Assembly (NCBI RefSeq): GCF_005795905.1
Contig: NZ_VAWE01000002.1
Location: 124,001-188,000, forward strand
DNA from: Streptomyces marianii
GTDB lineage: Bacteria > Actinomycetota > Actinomycetes > Streptomycetales > Streptomycetaceae
Direction: 5' to 3'
DNA length: 64,000 nucleotides
Shown here: in pieces, positions 24,495-32,829 of the stretch
How positions within the stretch are numbered: position 1 is the first letter of the stretch
Layout: every line of letters begins with the position of its first letter
Made by a program: the position numbers and the translations under genes
The notes under the pieces: generated by a model
The model's input: the letters and a program-made list of their open reading frames with translations, nothing else
What the model was told of the DNA's origin: nothing
Databases searched by the model: none

Positions 24495-26159
24495 TCAGCC
24501 ATCGGCCTCGGCCTCGCGCGCCGCTGCCTCTTTCAGGGCCTTGGTCATCCAGCCCGGCGAGCGGCCCAGATTCCTCACGAAGTCCTTCTGCGTCAGGCTC
24601 GGGTCGGCCTTCTTCGCGGCGAAGTAGGCCGCGGCCGCCTCGGCGCGCTCCTTCTCCTCCGGGCTCGGGGCGCCGACGGCGGCGTGAACCGAACTCGGTG
24701 CCGGCTGCTTCGCGGCGTGCACACGACGGGCGCGGCGTGAATTCACGGGACCCTCGTTCACGCGGTCGTCGGCATCGTTCACGCGCTCCTTTTCACGATC
24801 GCGGGGGTGTCCGTTCACGGCCTTGTCCGGCGCCGGGTTCACGGTGTCGGCGCCGTCGTTCACACCGCCCTGTTCACGGTCGGCCGCGCGGTTCACGCTG
24901 AGCTGCACCGGCTGCTTCACGCTCCACTCCGGCCGGTTCACGGTCCCGGCTTCACGCGTGAATTCACGCGGCTTCACGATCGGCGTGAATCCGTTCACGG
25001 TGCCTGTGACCAGCGGATTCACGCAGTTCACGCGGTTCACGACCGAGCGGTTGACGGTGGGCGTGAACGGCTTCACGCGTGAATCGACGGCGTCGAGCGT
25101 CGCGTTCACGCCGGGCCGTGAACCGTTCACGCGTGAACGGTTCACGCGGGCGTCTGCCGGAGCGTGAATCGGAGGATTCACACCCTGCCCGGCGTCCCGA
25201 TTCACGGACCCCGGTTCACGGCCGGTGGCCTGGTTCACGGCATCCGGCCGTGAACCGGTCGTGTGCTCGGCGCCGAGAATCACGCCGGTGCCGACGCCCT
25301 GGTTCACGCGCGGGGAAGGATCGTTCATGCCCTCGCCCATGGAACGCGCCGGGGCTCCGTCCGGGGGCGAGGCGAGAGCAAGGGCGTCGGCGACGTGGGT
25401 CTCCAGCGCAGTGCCCTCGGACGTCGACACAGGGGCCGAGGCGAGCGTGCGGTCGGAGTTGAGCGGCAGGCCGTAGCGGGTGAGCCTCAGCGGCAGCCGG
25501 GCCTCGACGGGGGCCCGGCGGCGCCAGGCGCGGCCGAAGCGGGTACGCAGGCGGGCCTGGTAGACGAGGCGCTCCTGCTCGAGTGCGAGGACTCGGTCGT
25601 ACGAGCGCAGCTCCCACAGCTTCATCCGCCGCCAGAGCCTGAACGTCGGAACGGGTGACAGCAGCCACCGGACCAGGCGGATCGGCTCCATGTGACGGCC
25701 GGCAGTGATGCGTGCCAGCTGGCCGATCGCGTGCCGGGCCGCCTCGACGGTCACGACGAACAAGATCGGGATCACCGCGTGCATGCCCACCCCGAGCGGG
25801 TCCGGCCAGGCCGCGGCGCCGTTGAACGCGATCGTCGCACCGGTCAGCAGCCACGCTGTCTGCCGCAGGATGGGGAACGGCATCCGCAGCCAGGTCAGCA
25901 GCAGGTCGAGCGCGAGCAGGACGAGGATGCCCACATCGACCCCGAGCGGGAACACGTGAGCGAACGTGCCGAAGCCCTTGCGGATCGCTAGGTCACGGAC
26001 CGCGGCGTACGAGCCGGCGAAGCCGATCCCGGCGATCACGACCGCGCCGCCGACCACGACGCCGACAATCACGCGCTGCGCCTTGTTGAGCGCGGGGCGG
26101 TCGTTCCCGGAGTCAGAGGCCGGGGGAGTCCTGGGGGGCGAACTGCGGTTGGTGGTCAC
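24495..26159 (-). CDS. DUF2637-type membrane protein (SpdB-like) with repeat-coded tail
   Basis: The 554-residue protein starts at GTG after AGGAGA. Residues 30-135 hold four membrane segments in the DUF2637 pattern (VGIGFAGSYAAVRDLA-like start, VFPLGVDVGILVLLALDLLL, FNGAAAWPDPLGVGMHAVIPILFV). This family is common in Streptomyces conjugative elements. A basic linker follows. Residues about 284-492 are dominated by Val-Asn and Phe-Thr dipeptides coded by CGTGAAY and TTCACG. The final 50 residues include a small helical, HTH-like piece (LTQKDFVRNLGRSPGWMTKAL). The repeat tail is described separately. Confidence 0.72.
   Translation of the reverse strand: MTTNRSSPPRTPPASDSGNDRPALNKAQRVIVGVVVGGAVVIAGIGFAGSYAAVRDLAIRKGFGTFAHVFPLGVDVGILVLLALDLLLTWLRMPFPILRQTAWLLTGATIAFNGAAAWPDPLGVGMHAVIPILFVVTVEAARHAIGQLARITAGRHMEPIRLVRWLLSPVPTFRLWRRMKLWELRSYDRVLALEQERLVYQARLRTRFGRAWRRRAPVEARLPLRLTRYGLPLNSDRTLASAPVSTSEGTALETHVADALALASPPDGAPARSMGEGMNDPSPRVNQGVGTGVILGAEHTTGSRPDAVNQATGREPGSVNRDAGQGVNPPIHAPADARVNRSRVNGSRPGVNATLDAVDSRVKPFTPTVNRSVVNRVNCVNPLVTGTVNGFTPIVKPREFTREAGTVNRPEWSVKQPVQLSVNRAADREQGGVNDGADTVNPAPDKAVNGHPRDREKERVNDADDRVNEGPVNSRRARRVHAAKQPAPSSVHAAVGAPSPEEKERAEAAAAYFAAKKADPSLTQKDFVRNLGRSPGWMTKALKEAAAREAEADG
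24683..25308. repeat. TTCACG/CGTGAA array inside DUF2637-like gene
   Basis: By hand count this 626-base stretch holds about 25 TTCACG and 10 CGTGAA on the plus strand. Some are joined as TTCACGCGTGAA or CGTGAATTCACG. Chance expectation is below one. On the coding strand the majority orientation reads Val-Asn/Lys, while the minority orientation reads Phe-Thr or Val-His. The protein sequence therefore changes with orientation while the DNA word is kept. Confidence 0.85.
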
Positions 26160-26255
26160 CGTACTTCTCCTGTAACGGGCGGCGCCGTGGTGCGGAGCCG
26201 CGGGGACGGCGGGGTGAGGCCGCCCCCGCGGCGGTCGTGCTGGGGGTCACTCGTC

Positions 26256-26447
26256 TCAGCTCCTGCGGCGCCCTCGGCGCGCAGAGCGGGAGAAGCCGTT
26301 GGTGCGGTCGCTCTTCTCCCAGCCCTGCCGGTCGGCCTCGGTGGCGTTGCGGGCTGGCTTGCCCATGGAGCTGCCGCCGCTACTGCCGTGGCGGGAGGGA
26401 TCCGCGAAGGCGAACCGGGCGAGGAAGGAGTCGCGCCTGCCGGCCAT
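26256..26447 (-). CDS. Small basic protein (63 aa)
   Basis: ATG 26447 overlaps the upstream stop (TGATG). The product is Arg/Ser/Gly rich with a basic C-terminus (FSRSARRGRRRS) and a short FLARFAFADPSRH segment. It may bind nucleic acid. It is part of the chain of four tiny coupled genes ahead of the membrane operon. Confidence 0.5.
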   Translation of the reverse strand: MAGRRDSFLARFAFADPSRHGSSGGSSMGKPARNATEADRQGWEKSDRTNGFSRSARRGRRRS

Positions 26448-26602
26448 CAGGCACCTCCCGTTCGGCGCCACTGCTTGAAGGCGGTGACGCGGTCGGCCTT
26501 CCCGGCCTCGTGGTCCTCCCGGCACCGCGCCACTGTGGCGGGCTCGGCGAGGATCCGGTTCTCGCGGGGCTTGCGCGTGTGCTCCGGTGGCTTCTGCGTC
26601 AT
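26447..26602 (-). CDS. Small basic protein (51 aa)
   Basis: A 51-codon ORF starts at ATG overlapping the upstream stop (ATGA) and ends overlapping the downstream start (TGATG). It reads MTQKPPEHTRKPRENRI and ends VTAFKQWRRTGGA. Overlaps on both sides and a high G/C third position make it a real gene. Function is unknown. Confidence 0.5.
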   Translation of the reverse strand: MTQKPPEHTRKPRENRILAEPATVARCREDHEAGKADRVTAFKQWRRTGGA

Positions 26603-27105
26603 CGGGTGCCTCCGGCCGCCGCGAGCGCCGTGATGTGGACGGTCGAGGTTCCGCAGTGCCCGAGCGCCTCGACGTACTGCGCGCTCCGGCGAACCTCGGG
26701 AGCGTTGATGCCCTGGGCCAGCGCGGTGAGCATCGGATCGGGCAGGGCGCGATCCACGTGGACCGACACTTCGGCCGACAGGGGAGCGGCGTCACTGATC
26801 AGGTCCAGGAGATGAGCGGTGAGGTCACCGTCGTCCATCTGTCCCGACGGCGGCGTCGCGGCCGGGATCGTGACGCTGAGCAGGCCGGCGAGGGCGCCGC
26901 GCAGCTCCATGATCGCCAGCACGAGCTCCTCGGAGCTCATGTGCTTCAGGTCGTACCGGAGCGCAGTGCGCAGCACATCGCGCGCGGCGTGGGCCGTCTT
27001 CACGCGGCGCTCGGCGGGGCTCAGATTGCCCAGGTGACTGCGCGCCATGGTGAGGAACTCGGTCAGATCCGGGTGGACGGGCTTCGGAAGCGCGGACTCG
27101 GTCAC
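26599..27105 (-). CDS. Helical hypothetical protein (168 aa)
   Basis: The GTG start overlaps the upstream stop (GTGA) and the stop overlaps the next start. The protein is almost entirely helical, Leu/Ala rich, with a basic N-terminal half and an acidic middle (QMDDGDLTAHLLDLISD). No family is recognised. Its position upstream of the spread genes suggests an accessory role in transfer or its control. Confidence 0.5.
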   Translation of the reverse strand: MTESALPKPVHPDLTEFLTMARSHLGNLSPAERRVKTAHAARDVLRTALRYDLKHMSSEELVLAIMELRGALAGLLSVTIPAATPPSGQMDDGDLTAHLLDLISDAAPLSAEVSVHVDRALPDPMLTALAQGINAPEVRRSAQYVEALGHCGTSTVHITALAAAGGTR

Positions 27106-27290
27106 CGGTGCACCGCCTTGGAGGCGGTGTCGGCGGCGAGCGTCAGCTTGGCCAGGTAGGCGTCGGCTACCTCGGAGGCGCGGTGAAGCACTTCGGGAGC
27201 GACGGCGTGGGCGATGGTCCGGGAGTGCGCGGTGCCTGCCCGGTCGGCCCGCCGCTCTACGCGAGCGGGACGTTCACTAACGTGGGACAT
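27102..27290 (-). CDS. First small gene of transfer-type operon (62 aa)
   Basis: The 62-residue basic helical protein starts at ATG 27290 with GAGGAG upstream, and its stop overlaps the next start as GTGA. It is the promoter-proximal gene of the 27.3-21.2 kb minus-strand unit and lies divergent from the GntR regulator. Its leader carries two perfect hairpins. Confidence 0.5.
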   Translation of the reverse strand: MSHVSERPARVERRADRAGTAHSRTIAHAVAPEVLHRASEVADAYLAKLTLAADTASKAVHR

Positions 27291-27335
27291 GGTTCGGACT
27301 CCTCGTGAGCTGAGGTGTTCGGATCAGGCCTCCGT

Positions 27336-27405
27336 CGGGAGTGGCGACTCCCGGCAGGGGCCGAGGACGGCCCCGGCACGGAGATGACTCCGAGCCGGGG
27401 CCGTC
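27336..27405 (-). promoter_or_regulatory. Two leader hairpins upstream of transfer operon
   Basis: CGGGAGT/ACTCCCG (27336-27353, 4-nt loop) and GACGGCCCCGGC/GCCGGGGCCGTC (27366-27405, inner CGGAG/CTCCG pair) lie in tandem in the leader of the 27290 gene. The second is terminator-grade. Together they could hold the operon off by attenuation. The rest of the 27291-27862 gap holds the operator at 27661 and no gene I can support. Confidence 0.55.
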
Positions 27406-27660
27406 GTTGCTGGCCGGACGGCCAAGGCCTCGGCGCACAGCGGTCGTACGCCGGACCTTGGTAGTCCGGACTTCTTGATCACGCCCGAGCAGATGACCGG
27501 CATCGGGATGCCGCCATGCCGGGCGTTCAGTCCTCTGTCCTCTGTGGAGTTCTCAAGCAACCGAGCCGTCGGGCGTTATGTGAGCTTCTGCGGCATTCGA
27601 GTCCGCGCGATTCCCAGACAGGGAAGCGATCGAACGGGGGTTGAATCCCACCCAAGTTCA

Positions 27661-27687
27661 CTAGATACTCTAGCTTCACAAGTGAAG
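27661..27687. promoter_or_regulatory. Tandem palindromes, candidate GntR operator
   Basis: Two abutting palindromes, CTAGATACTCTAG and CTTCACAAGTGAAG, lie between the divergent GntR gene and the transfer-type operon. GTTCACTAG just upstream adds a further half-site. KorSA-type GntR repressors bind palindromes in this position on Streptomyces integrative elements, so this is the likely repressor site. Confidence 0.6.
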
Positions 27688-27862
27688 TTGAGGGAGACGG
27701 TAAACCGCCATCTGGTGAGCCGTCAACTGCACAGCCTGACCAGGGCATTTGGTTAGAAGGGAATCGCGCGATGAGTGACTCGCGGAGTCGGACATGATGT
27801 CGCTACGACTCACACGAGGAGGCACTGCTTGCCTCACTAGACAACCTGACTACCCTGACGCC

Positions 27863-28642
27863 ATGACGAACCGACCTCAGGGGCCCAAGCGCTGGAGCGC
27901 CCAGCAGATCGCCGAGGACCTCCGGCGACGCATGCACGAGGGCGAGTTCGCCAGTACCGGCCAACTTCCGCCGACCCGCGAACTGGTCGAGCGGTACAGC
28001 ACCTCCGGGGAGACGCTGCGCCAGGCCGTCCTCAAGCTCAAGACCTGGGGGCTGGTGACCTCTCAACAGGGAAAGGGCGTCTACGTCCGCACGATCGACC
28101 CGGTGGAATGGCGCATCCGCACCACAGACCCTGGGGCCGCCGGCCGCCGGCTCGCCGTCGACTTCGACAGCTGGAAGGCGTCAGTCGAAAGCCTCGGCCG
28201 GGTCGCGAGCCAGGACCCCTGCGTCGTCACCGCCCAGCGCGCGCCTGACGAGATCGCCGACTGGCTGGAGCTCGAACCCGGCGCCTGGGCCGTGGCCCGG
28301 CGTGCCCTCCGACGCTGCGACGGCGTCCCCTTCCAGCTCGCCGACTACTGGTTCCCCCTGGACGTGGCGATGAACAGCCCGCTCATGGAGGACCACGACA
28401 TCAGCGGAGTCGACGCCGTTCTGGCCGACATCGGTCACGCGCAGGTACACCGCCGGCACATCGTGCGCTCCTGGCTGCCCACCGAAGACGAAGCAAAACG
28501 GCTCGAACTCGAGCCCGACGCAACGAACCCGATCACCCGCCACGTCGTCGTAGCCCGCGGGACCGAAGGAAAGCCCGTCTGCTGCACAGTCACTGTCGCT
28601 CCCGGAGACCGTAACGTCCTGATCTACGACTTCGACGAGTAG
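27863..28642 (+). CDS. GntR/HutC-family repressor (KorSA-like)
   Basis: The 259-residue protein starts at ATG 27863; the open frame extends upstream but lacks a ribosome site, and the message may be nearly leaderless. Residues 10-77 form the GntR winged helix (AQQIAEDLRRRMHEGEF, LPPTRELVERYSTSGETLRQA, GKGVYV). Residues 90-255 form a UTRA effector domain ending VLIYDFDE. Such regulators (for example KorSA) control transfer and excision in Streptomyces integrative elements. Its position opposite the spread operon supports that role. Confidence 0.78.
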   Translation: MTNRPQGPKRWSAQQIAEDLRRRMHEGEFASTGQLPPTRELVERYSTSGETLRQAVLKLKTWGLVTSQQGKGVYVRTIDPVEWRIRTTDPGAAGRRLAVDFDSWKASVESLGRVASQDPCVVTAQRAPDEIADWLELEPGAWAVARRALRRCDGVPFQLADYWFPLDVAMNSPLMEDHDISGVDAVLADIGHAQVHRRHIVRSWLPTEDEAKRLELEPDATNPITRHVVVARGTEGKPVCCTVTVAPGDRNVLIYDFDE

Positions 28643-28789
28643 TCCGTCTCCTCGACCGGTGCAGCCCAGCAGGCCTGCGCGGCGTCGGCGGCCCGATTCC
28701 GCCTGCGGCCCCTGCCGCACATGATGGCGGCTCGTCCGGACCGCGCCCATCTCGTCACCGCGTCGTCCCCGTCCCCGCCGCAGAGCGAG

Positions 28790-29357
28790 GTGAGCGTGCA
28801 CGCTGACCTGCGCGAGGCCACACGTCGCCCCACGCGCCGGCCCGCAGGAGACCTACGACGACGCCGATTGTCAGTGGCAGCGCGGGCCCATCTCCTCCGT
28901 ACGGTTCGACCGGCCCAAGCAGCACGCCGGGTCCTTCCCCCACCTGCCGGCCATCTACCACCAGGCAGTCCCCGTCCTGCTGCACCTGACCGCGTCATGG
29001 GCCCCGCCGCCAGCCCCGCCCATCGGCGAGACGGCGCTCTACCGAGTCGTCGACCGCACCGTCGGGCACGCCCGCCTTTCGGCCATGCTCACCACGCTGG
29101 ACAGCTTTGGCCCACACCCCGGCGGATACGATGAACACCCGTGGCCGGGGCCCGCTGCGGACGCCTGGCACGCCGTCAACTCCGGCACACCGGCGCCCGA
29201 CGCGGCTCACCGGCTGTGGCCGCACTACCTCCGGCGCGTGACCGACTGGCTCACCAGCGGACAGCACGCCACCACCCGGCAGCGAGCCGACGCGCTCGCC
29301 ACCGCACACGCCCGCCTGCATACCGCCGTCCTCACTTCGCAGGAGCCCTGCCGATGA
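28790..29357 (+). pseudogene. Hypothetical protein gene, frameshifted near 5' end
   Basis: From about 28850 to the stop at 29357 one frame encodes a convincing protein (ETYDDADCQWQRGPISSVRF, HLPAIYHQAVPVLLHL, HARLSAMLTTLDSFGPHP). That frame has no start codon after its upstream stop. The neighbouring frame supplies GTG 28790 and a basic N-terminus up to 28845. A single missing base near 28845-28852 would join them. The stop overlaps the CofE-like start (ATGA). Function is unknown. Confidence 0.5.
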
Positions 29358-30082
29358 CAGCCGCCCCGACCTCCGGCTTCTCCGCCTTCGCTCTGGAGCC
29401 CTTCCCCGAACTCCAGCCCGGTGACGATCTGGCCGGAACCATCACCAGCGTCCTCAGCAGCACCGGCACCGAACTGCGCGACGGAGACATCCTCGTGGTC
29501 GCCAGCAAGGTCGTCTCCATCGCGGAGAAGCGGTACGTCGACCTCGCCAGCGTCACCCCGGGGCCCGAGGCCCTGGAGCTGTCCGCCAGGACGGGCAAGC
29601 CCGCCGAGATCATCCAACTGATCTTGGACTCATCGAGCGAGCACTTCCTGGCCACCGACAAGGGCCCCATCATCGCCCGGCACACCCTCGGCTACCAGCT
29701 CACCTCCGCCGGGATTGACCGCGCCGGCACCGAGGGCGCCTGGCTGCTGCCGGTGGATCCGGACGCCTCCGCCCGCGCCCTGCGCGACGCCCTGATCACC
29801 TACACCGGCTCCCACGTCGCCGTGGTGATCGCGGACTCCGACGGACGCGCCGACCGTCGCGGGGCCACCGTCATCTCCATCGGCGCGGCGGGCGTCGGGC
29901 CCCTGCGAACGACGGAGCACGCCGGCAAGCGGCAGGAGGAGACGTTCACCGACCTCATCGCCGCGGCGGCCGGGATCATCCTCGGCCAACGCGGCCGGGG
30001 CGCCCCGGTCGCTGTCCTGCGGGGCATCGCGTACGAGGCCAGCGACGAGGGCGTGGCGTCGATGCTTCACCACCGGCCGTGA
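29354..30082 (+). CDS. CofE-like F420-0:gamma-glutamyl ligase homolog
   Basis: The 242-residue protein starts at ATG overlapping the preceding stop. It contains LRDGDILVVASKVVSIAEKR, the conserved early block of CofE, then TGKPAEIIQLIL, AWLLPVDPD and AVVIADSDGRADRRGATVISIG, matching the family along its full length. CofE adds glutamate to coenzyme F420-0 with GTP. The usual actinobacterial enzyme (FbiB) carries an extra C-terminal nitroreductase-like domain, absent here, and no fbiA lies nearby. A related ligase acting on another substrate is therefore possible. Confidence 0.7.
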   Translation: MTAAPTSGFSAFALEPFPELQPGDDLAGTITSVLSSTGTELRDGDILVVASKVVSIAEKRYVDLASVTPGPEALELSARTGKPAEIIQLILDSSSEHFLATDKGPIIARHTLGYQLTSAGIDRAGTEGAWLLPVDPDASARALRDALITYTGSHVAVVIADSDGRADRRGATVISIGAAGVGPLRTTEHAGKRQEETFTDLIAAAAGIILGQRGRGAPVAVLRGIAYEASDEGVASMLHHRP

Positions 30083-30830
30083 CCCTGCTGATCACGGGCG
30101 CGGCCGGGGCATCGGGACCCGGCTGGCGGCCGACCTCGCCACCCACGGGATACCCCTGCGGCTGCTCGACCGGCGGCCCGCCGACGCCCGGCCGCCCGCG
30201 GGCGTCGAGTTCGTCCGGGCCGACCTGCGAGACCTCGACGCCACCGAGAAAGCCGCCGCCGGGATATCCGCCATCGTGCACCTCGCGGGGATCACTCAGG
30301 AGGGGCCGTTCGCCGACATGGTGGAGCACAACATCACCGGCGCCCACCACGTGCTGGAGGCTGTCCGCCGCCAGCGGGTACCGCGTGTGGTGCTGGCCAG
30401 CAGCCACCACGTCACCGGCCTGAACCCCGTCGACGGACCGGCGCCGCTGGCGCCGGACAGCTTCTACGCCGTATCCAAGGTCACCGCCGAGGCCCTGGGC
30501 CACCTCTACGCTCACAAGACCGACGTGCAGGTCGTCGCTGTCCGCATCGGCAGCTACCGCGACCGCCCCACCGAGCCCCGCCACCGGGCGACCTGGCTCA
30601 GCCCCCGCGACGCCACCGCTCTGCTCTACTCAGCCGCCACCCGGCCCCTGACCGGCCCGTTCCTCACCGTGTACGGCACCTCCGGCAACCGCGAGTCGTG
30701 GTGGCCCCGCACCGGCTGGAACGCCCTCGGCTACCAGCCGTCCGACAGCGCCGACCAGCACCCCGGGTCCGGGCCGCTGGCCGACCGCTTCATGGGCGGC
30801 GCCTTCGCCGACGACGACCTCCCCACGTAG
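30079..30830 (+). pseudogene. NAD-dependent epimerase/dehydratase, frameshifted
   Basis: GTG 30079 overlaps the CofE-like stop and opens MTLLITGAAG, the start of a Rossmann fold. The frame then fails. A second frame continues IVHLAGITQEG, VVLASSHHVTG, DSFYAVSKVTAEALG (the YxxxK motif) to 30830. Adding one G to the GGGG run at 30106-30109 restores GAAGGIG and one reading frame. This is either a sequencing error or a very recent lesion. The substrate is probably a nucleotide sugar or other small molecule. Confidence 0.65.
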
Positions 30831-30837
30831 GAGCGTG

Positions 30838-31661
30838 ATGAAGCAGCTTGCCGTGCTCGGCTCCCCGATCGGCCAGGCCCTGTCCCCGGTGCTGCACCGC
30901 GCCGCCTACCGATCGCTCGGCCTGGACTGGAGCTACCGCGCGATCGACTGCACCCCGGACCGGCTCGCCTCCTTCTTCGCTGGTCTGGACGACGGTTGGG
31001 CGGGTCTGTCGCTGACCATGCCGCTCAAGCGAGTCGCCGTCCCCTGCTCGACGAGGTCTCTCAGACGGTGAAGGCCACCGGCACCGCCAACACCGTGACC
31101 GTGCGCGGTGGCCGGCTCCTGGGTGAGAACACCGACGTCGACGGCATGCTCCAAGCCCTCCTCGAGGCCGGTATCACCCGGGTGGAGTCGGCGTGCGTGC
31201 TCGGGGCGGGCGCGACCGCCGCCACCGCCCTTGCCGCCCTGCACACCCTGGGCTGCCGCGAGGCCACCGTCATCGCCCGCGACATGGCCCGCACGCGCGA
31301 ACTGACCGGCGCCGCTGAGCGGATCGGGATCGGCGTGCGGTTCCGCCCGTGGGCCGAAGCCAGCCGGCACCTGACGGCCAGCCTGGTCGTCTCCGCGCTC
31401 CCGCCCGGTGCCGCCGACCCGCTCGCAGCCCTGTGGTCGGCGGCGGGGAACACGCTCCTTGACGTCGTGTACCGGCCTTGGCCCACCCCGCTCGCCCAGT
31501 CAGCCATCCGCCCAGGCAGCACTGTCATCGGCGGACTACCGATGCTCATCCACCAGGCCGCCCGACAGGTCGAACTCCAGACCGGCTACACCCAGGCACC
31601 CCTGTCTGCGATGCGTACGGCGGCGGAGGACGCCCTCGGCCCGCTCACCTCGGGCGCGTAG
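30838..31661 (+). pseudogene. Shikimate dehydrogenase-like gene, frameshifted
   Basis: ATG 30838 after TAGGAG opens MKQLAVLGSPIGQALSPVLHR, the AroE N-terminal signature (SPIxxSxSPxxHN-like), followed by LSLTMPLK. The frame then breaks at the CCCC run 31041-31044; adding one C restores VAVPLLDEVS. The second frame continues TGTANTVTV, GENTDVDGM, VLGAGATAATAL and GGLPMLIHQAARQVELQTG to 31661. The restored protein would be a full-length NADP shikimate/quinate dehydrogenase. It follows the epimerase by seven bases, so the three genes form one operon. Confidence 0.7.
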
Positions 31662-31689
31662 GTAGGCGAGGCTGAGGACCGCCGGCGAC

Positions 31690-32073
31690 GAACTCGGTGC
31701 CGCTGCGTGACGGTCCTGCCCTCTTCGTTCGCCGGACGGGCGGAGCGGGATGACGTTGCCCGTGGCAGGCTGGTCGTGGTCGCCAGGGCGCCGGAGGATG
31801 AGGAAGGCTGCCGCGAGGGCCATCTGCTCCGCTCGATGCCGAGAGGAGCCCTCGGCAACCCAGGAAGTGTCTGGTGCGTTTCCGCACGCACCCGCGCGTA
31901 GAACTCCTCCTGGAGGTCGGCGTGGCGCTTTTCAGCGCGATGCGGTGGACACCGGCCTCTGCGCCGAGTGCGACCCCGTGAGGCTGCCGTTGGAGCCGGT
32001 GGGCCGGGCGGCCAGGAGACGGTCCATGGCCGCGCGGATGCGGGAGCGTTCGTCCTTCGTGCTGCCGGTTCAT
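31690..32073 (-). pseudogene. DUF6262-like (Tn554 TnpC-type accessory) remnant
   Basis: Pieces of one protein appear in all three minus-strand frames in order: KDERSRIRAAMDRLLAARPTG, VALGAEAGVHRIAL, KRHADLQEEFYARVRAETHQ, and QMALAAAFLIL...NVIPLRP. This is the pattern I recognise from small Streptomyces proteins encoded next to tyrosine recombinases in Tn554-like cassettes. At least three single-base lesions separate the pieces. No recombinase gene is nearby, so the cassette is probably a relic. The rest of 31662-32163 holds nothing else recognisable. Confidence 0.55.
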
Positions 32074-32163
32074 GCGATGGCCTCCTCGGCTGGCTGGGCG
32101 TCGGCGTCGTGGGCGTCGGCGAGAGCGCGGAACGGCCGGGTGCGTGTCACGGACACCGTCGGG

Positions 32164-32829
32164 TCAGAACAGAGCACTTTGCTCTGCTTCCGGGGCCGTG
32201 GGTGGCCGTTTGGGCTGCAGGCCGGCGGCCGCGTCCAGCTCGAGGAGGGTGCGCCACTGACCACCGGCGCACCCTTCGTCCAACAGTCGGGCCAACACCT
32301 GGGCGGTGACCGCGACATCCGGCATCGCCCGGTGCCGTCCGGCAGGCTTGGGGATGCCGTAGTAGCCCAGCAGGCTGTCCAGTCCGTAGGAGCCGAGTCC
32401 GGGCACGACGGCCTTGGCCAGACGCAGCGTGTCCAGCAGCGGCGTCGCGGCGAGTACGGGACAGTGTTCTGCCTGGCGGGCGATTATCCCGGCTTCCGTG
32501 GATGCGTGGTGGGCGACCAGTCGGTACGGGTGCGCAGTCAGGCGCGCGTCGAGCTGCGCCATCACCTCGGCGGCGGGGGCCGCCGAGGTGAGCATCCGCT
32601 GGGTGATGCCCTTGAGCTGGACGTCCCGCGCGGTCACGGGCACGTCGGCAGGCGGTCGCATCAGCTCCTCGAACCGGCCGATTTCCACCAGTCGGCCATC
32701 CAGCGGGCGCAGCGTCAGCGCCGCGACCTCGATCGGCTCGGCGGGCCGTCCTGCGGGGGTAAGGCCCTCGAAGTCGATCACCACAAAAGTCATCGCGGCG
32801 AAGCGGGGATCATGCGTCAGCGGATCCAC
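32164..32829 (-). CDS. DnaQ-like 3'-5' exonuclease (copy 1)
   Basis: The 221-residue protein has an exonuclease fold with VIDFEGL (Asp19, Glu21), HHASTEAGII (Glu112 where Asp is usual) and GRHRAMPDV (His166, Asp171). This is a DEDDh arrangement with one conservative change. The N-terminal eight residues differ most from copy 2 at 38898. It overlaps the upstream methyltransferase by 20 bases. It would remove 3' nucleotides from DNA or RNA. As the last intact gene of the 19-kb minus-strand run it borders the DUF6262-like relic. Confidence 0.75.
   Translation of the reverse strand: MDPLTHDPRFAAMTFVVIDFEGLTPAGRPAEPIEVAALTLRPLDGRLVEIGRFEELMRPPADVPVTARDVQLKGITQRMLTSAAPAAEVMAQLDARLTAHPYRLVAHHASTEAGIIARQAEHCPVLAATPLLDTLRLAKAVVPGLGSYGLDSLLGYYGIPKPAGRHRAMPDVAVTAQVLARLLDEGCAGGQWRTLLELDAAAGLQPKRPPTAPEAEQSALF

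Noticed and set aside
24807..25167. Plus-strand frames through the TTCACG array
   Set aside because: They are repeats of FT/VHG residues caused by the DNA word; no start signal, and the minus-strand DUF2637-like gene explains the coding.
27630..27660. T-arm-like sequence GGGGGTTGAATCCC suggesting a tRNA or att site
   Set aside because: The loop lacks the conserved GTTCRANYC spacing and no acceptor, D or anticodon stems could be paired around it on either strand.
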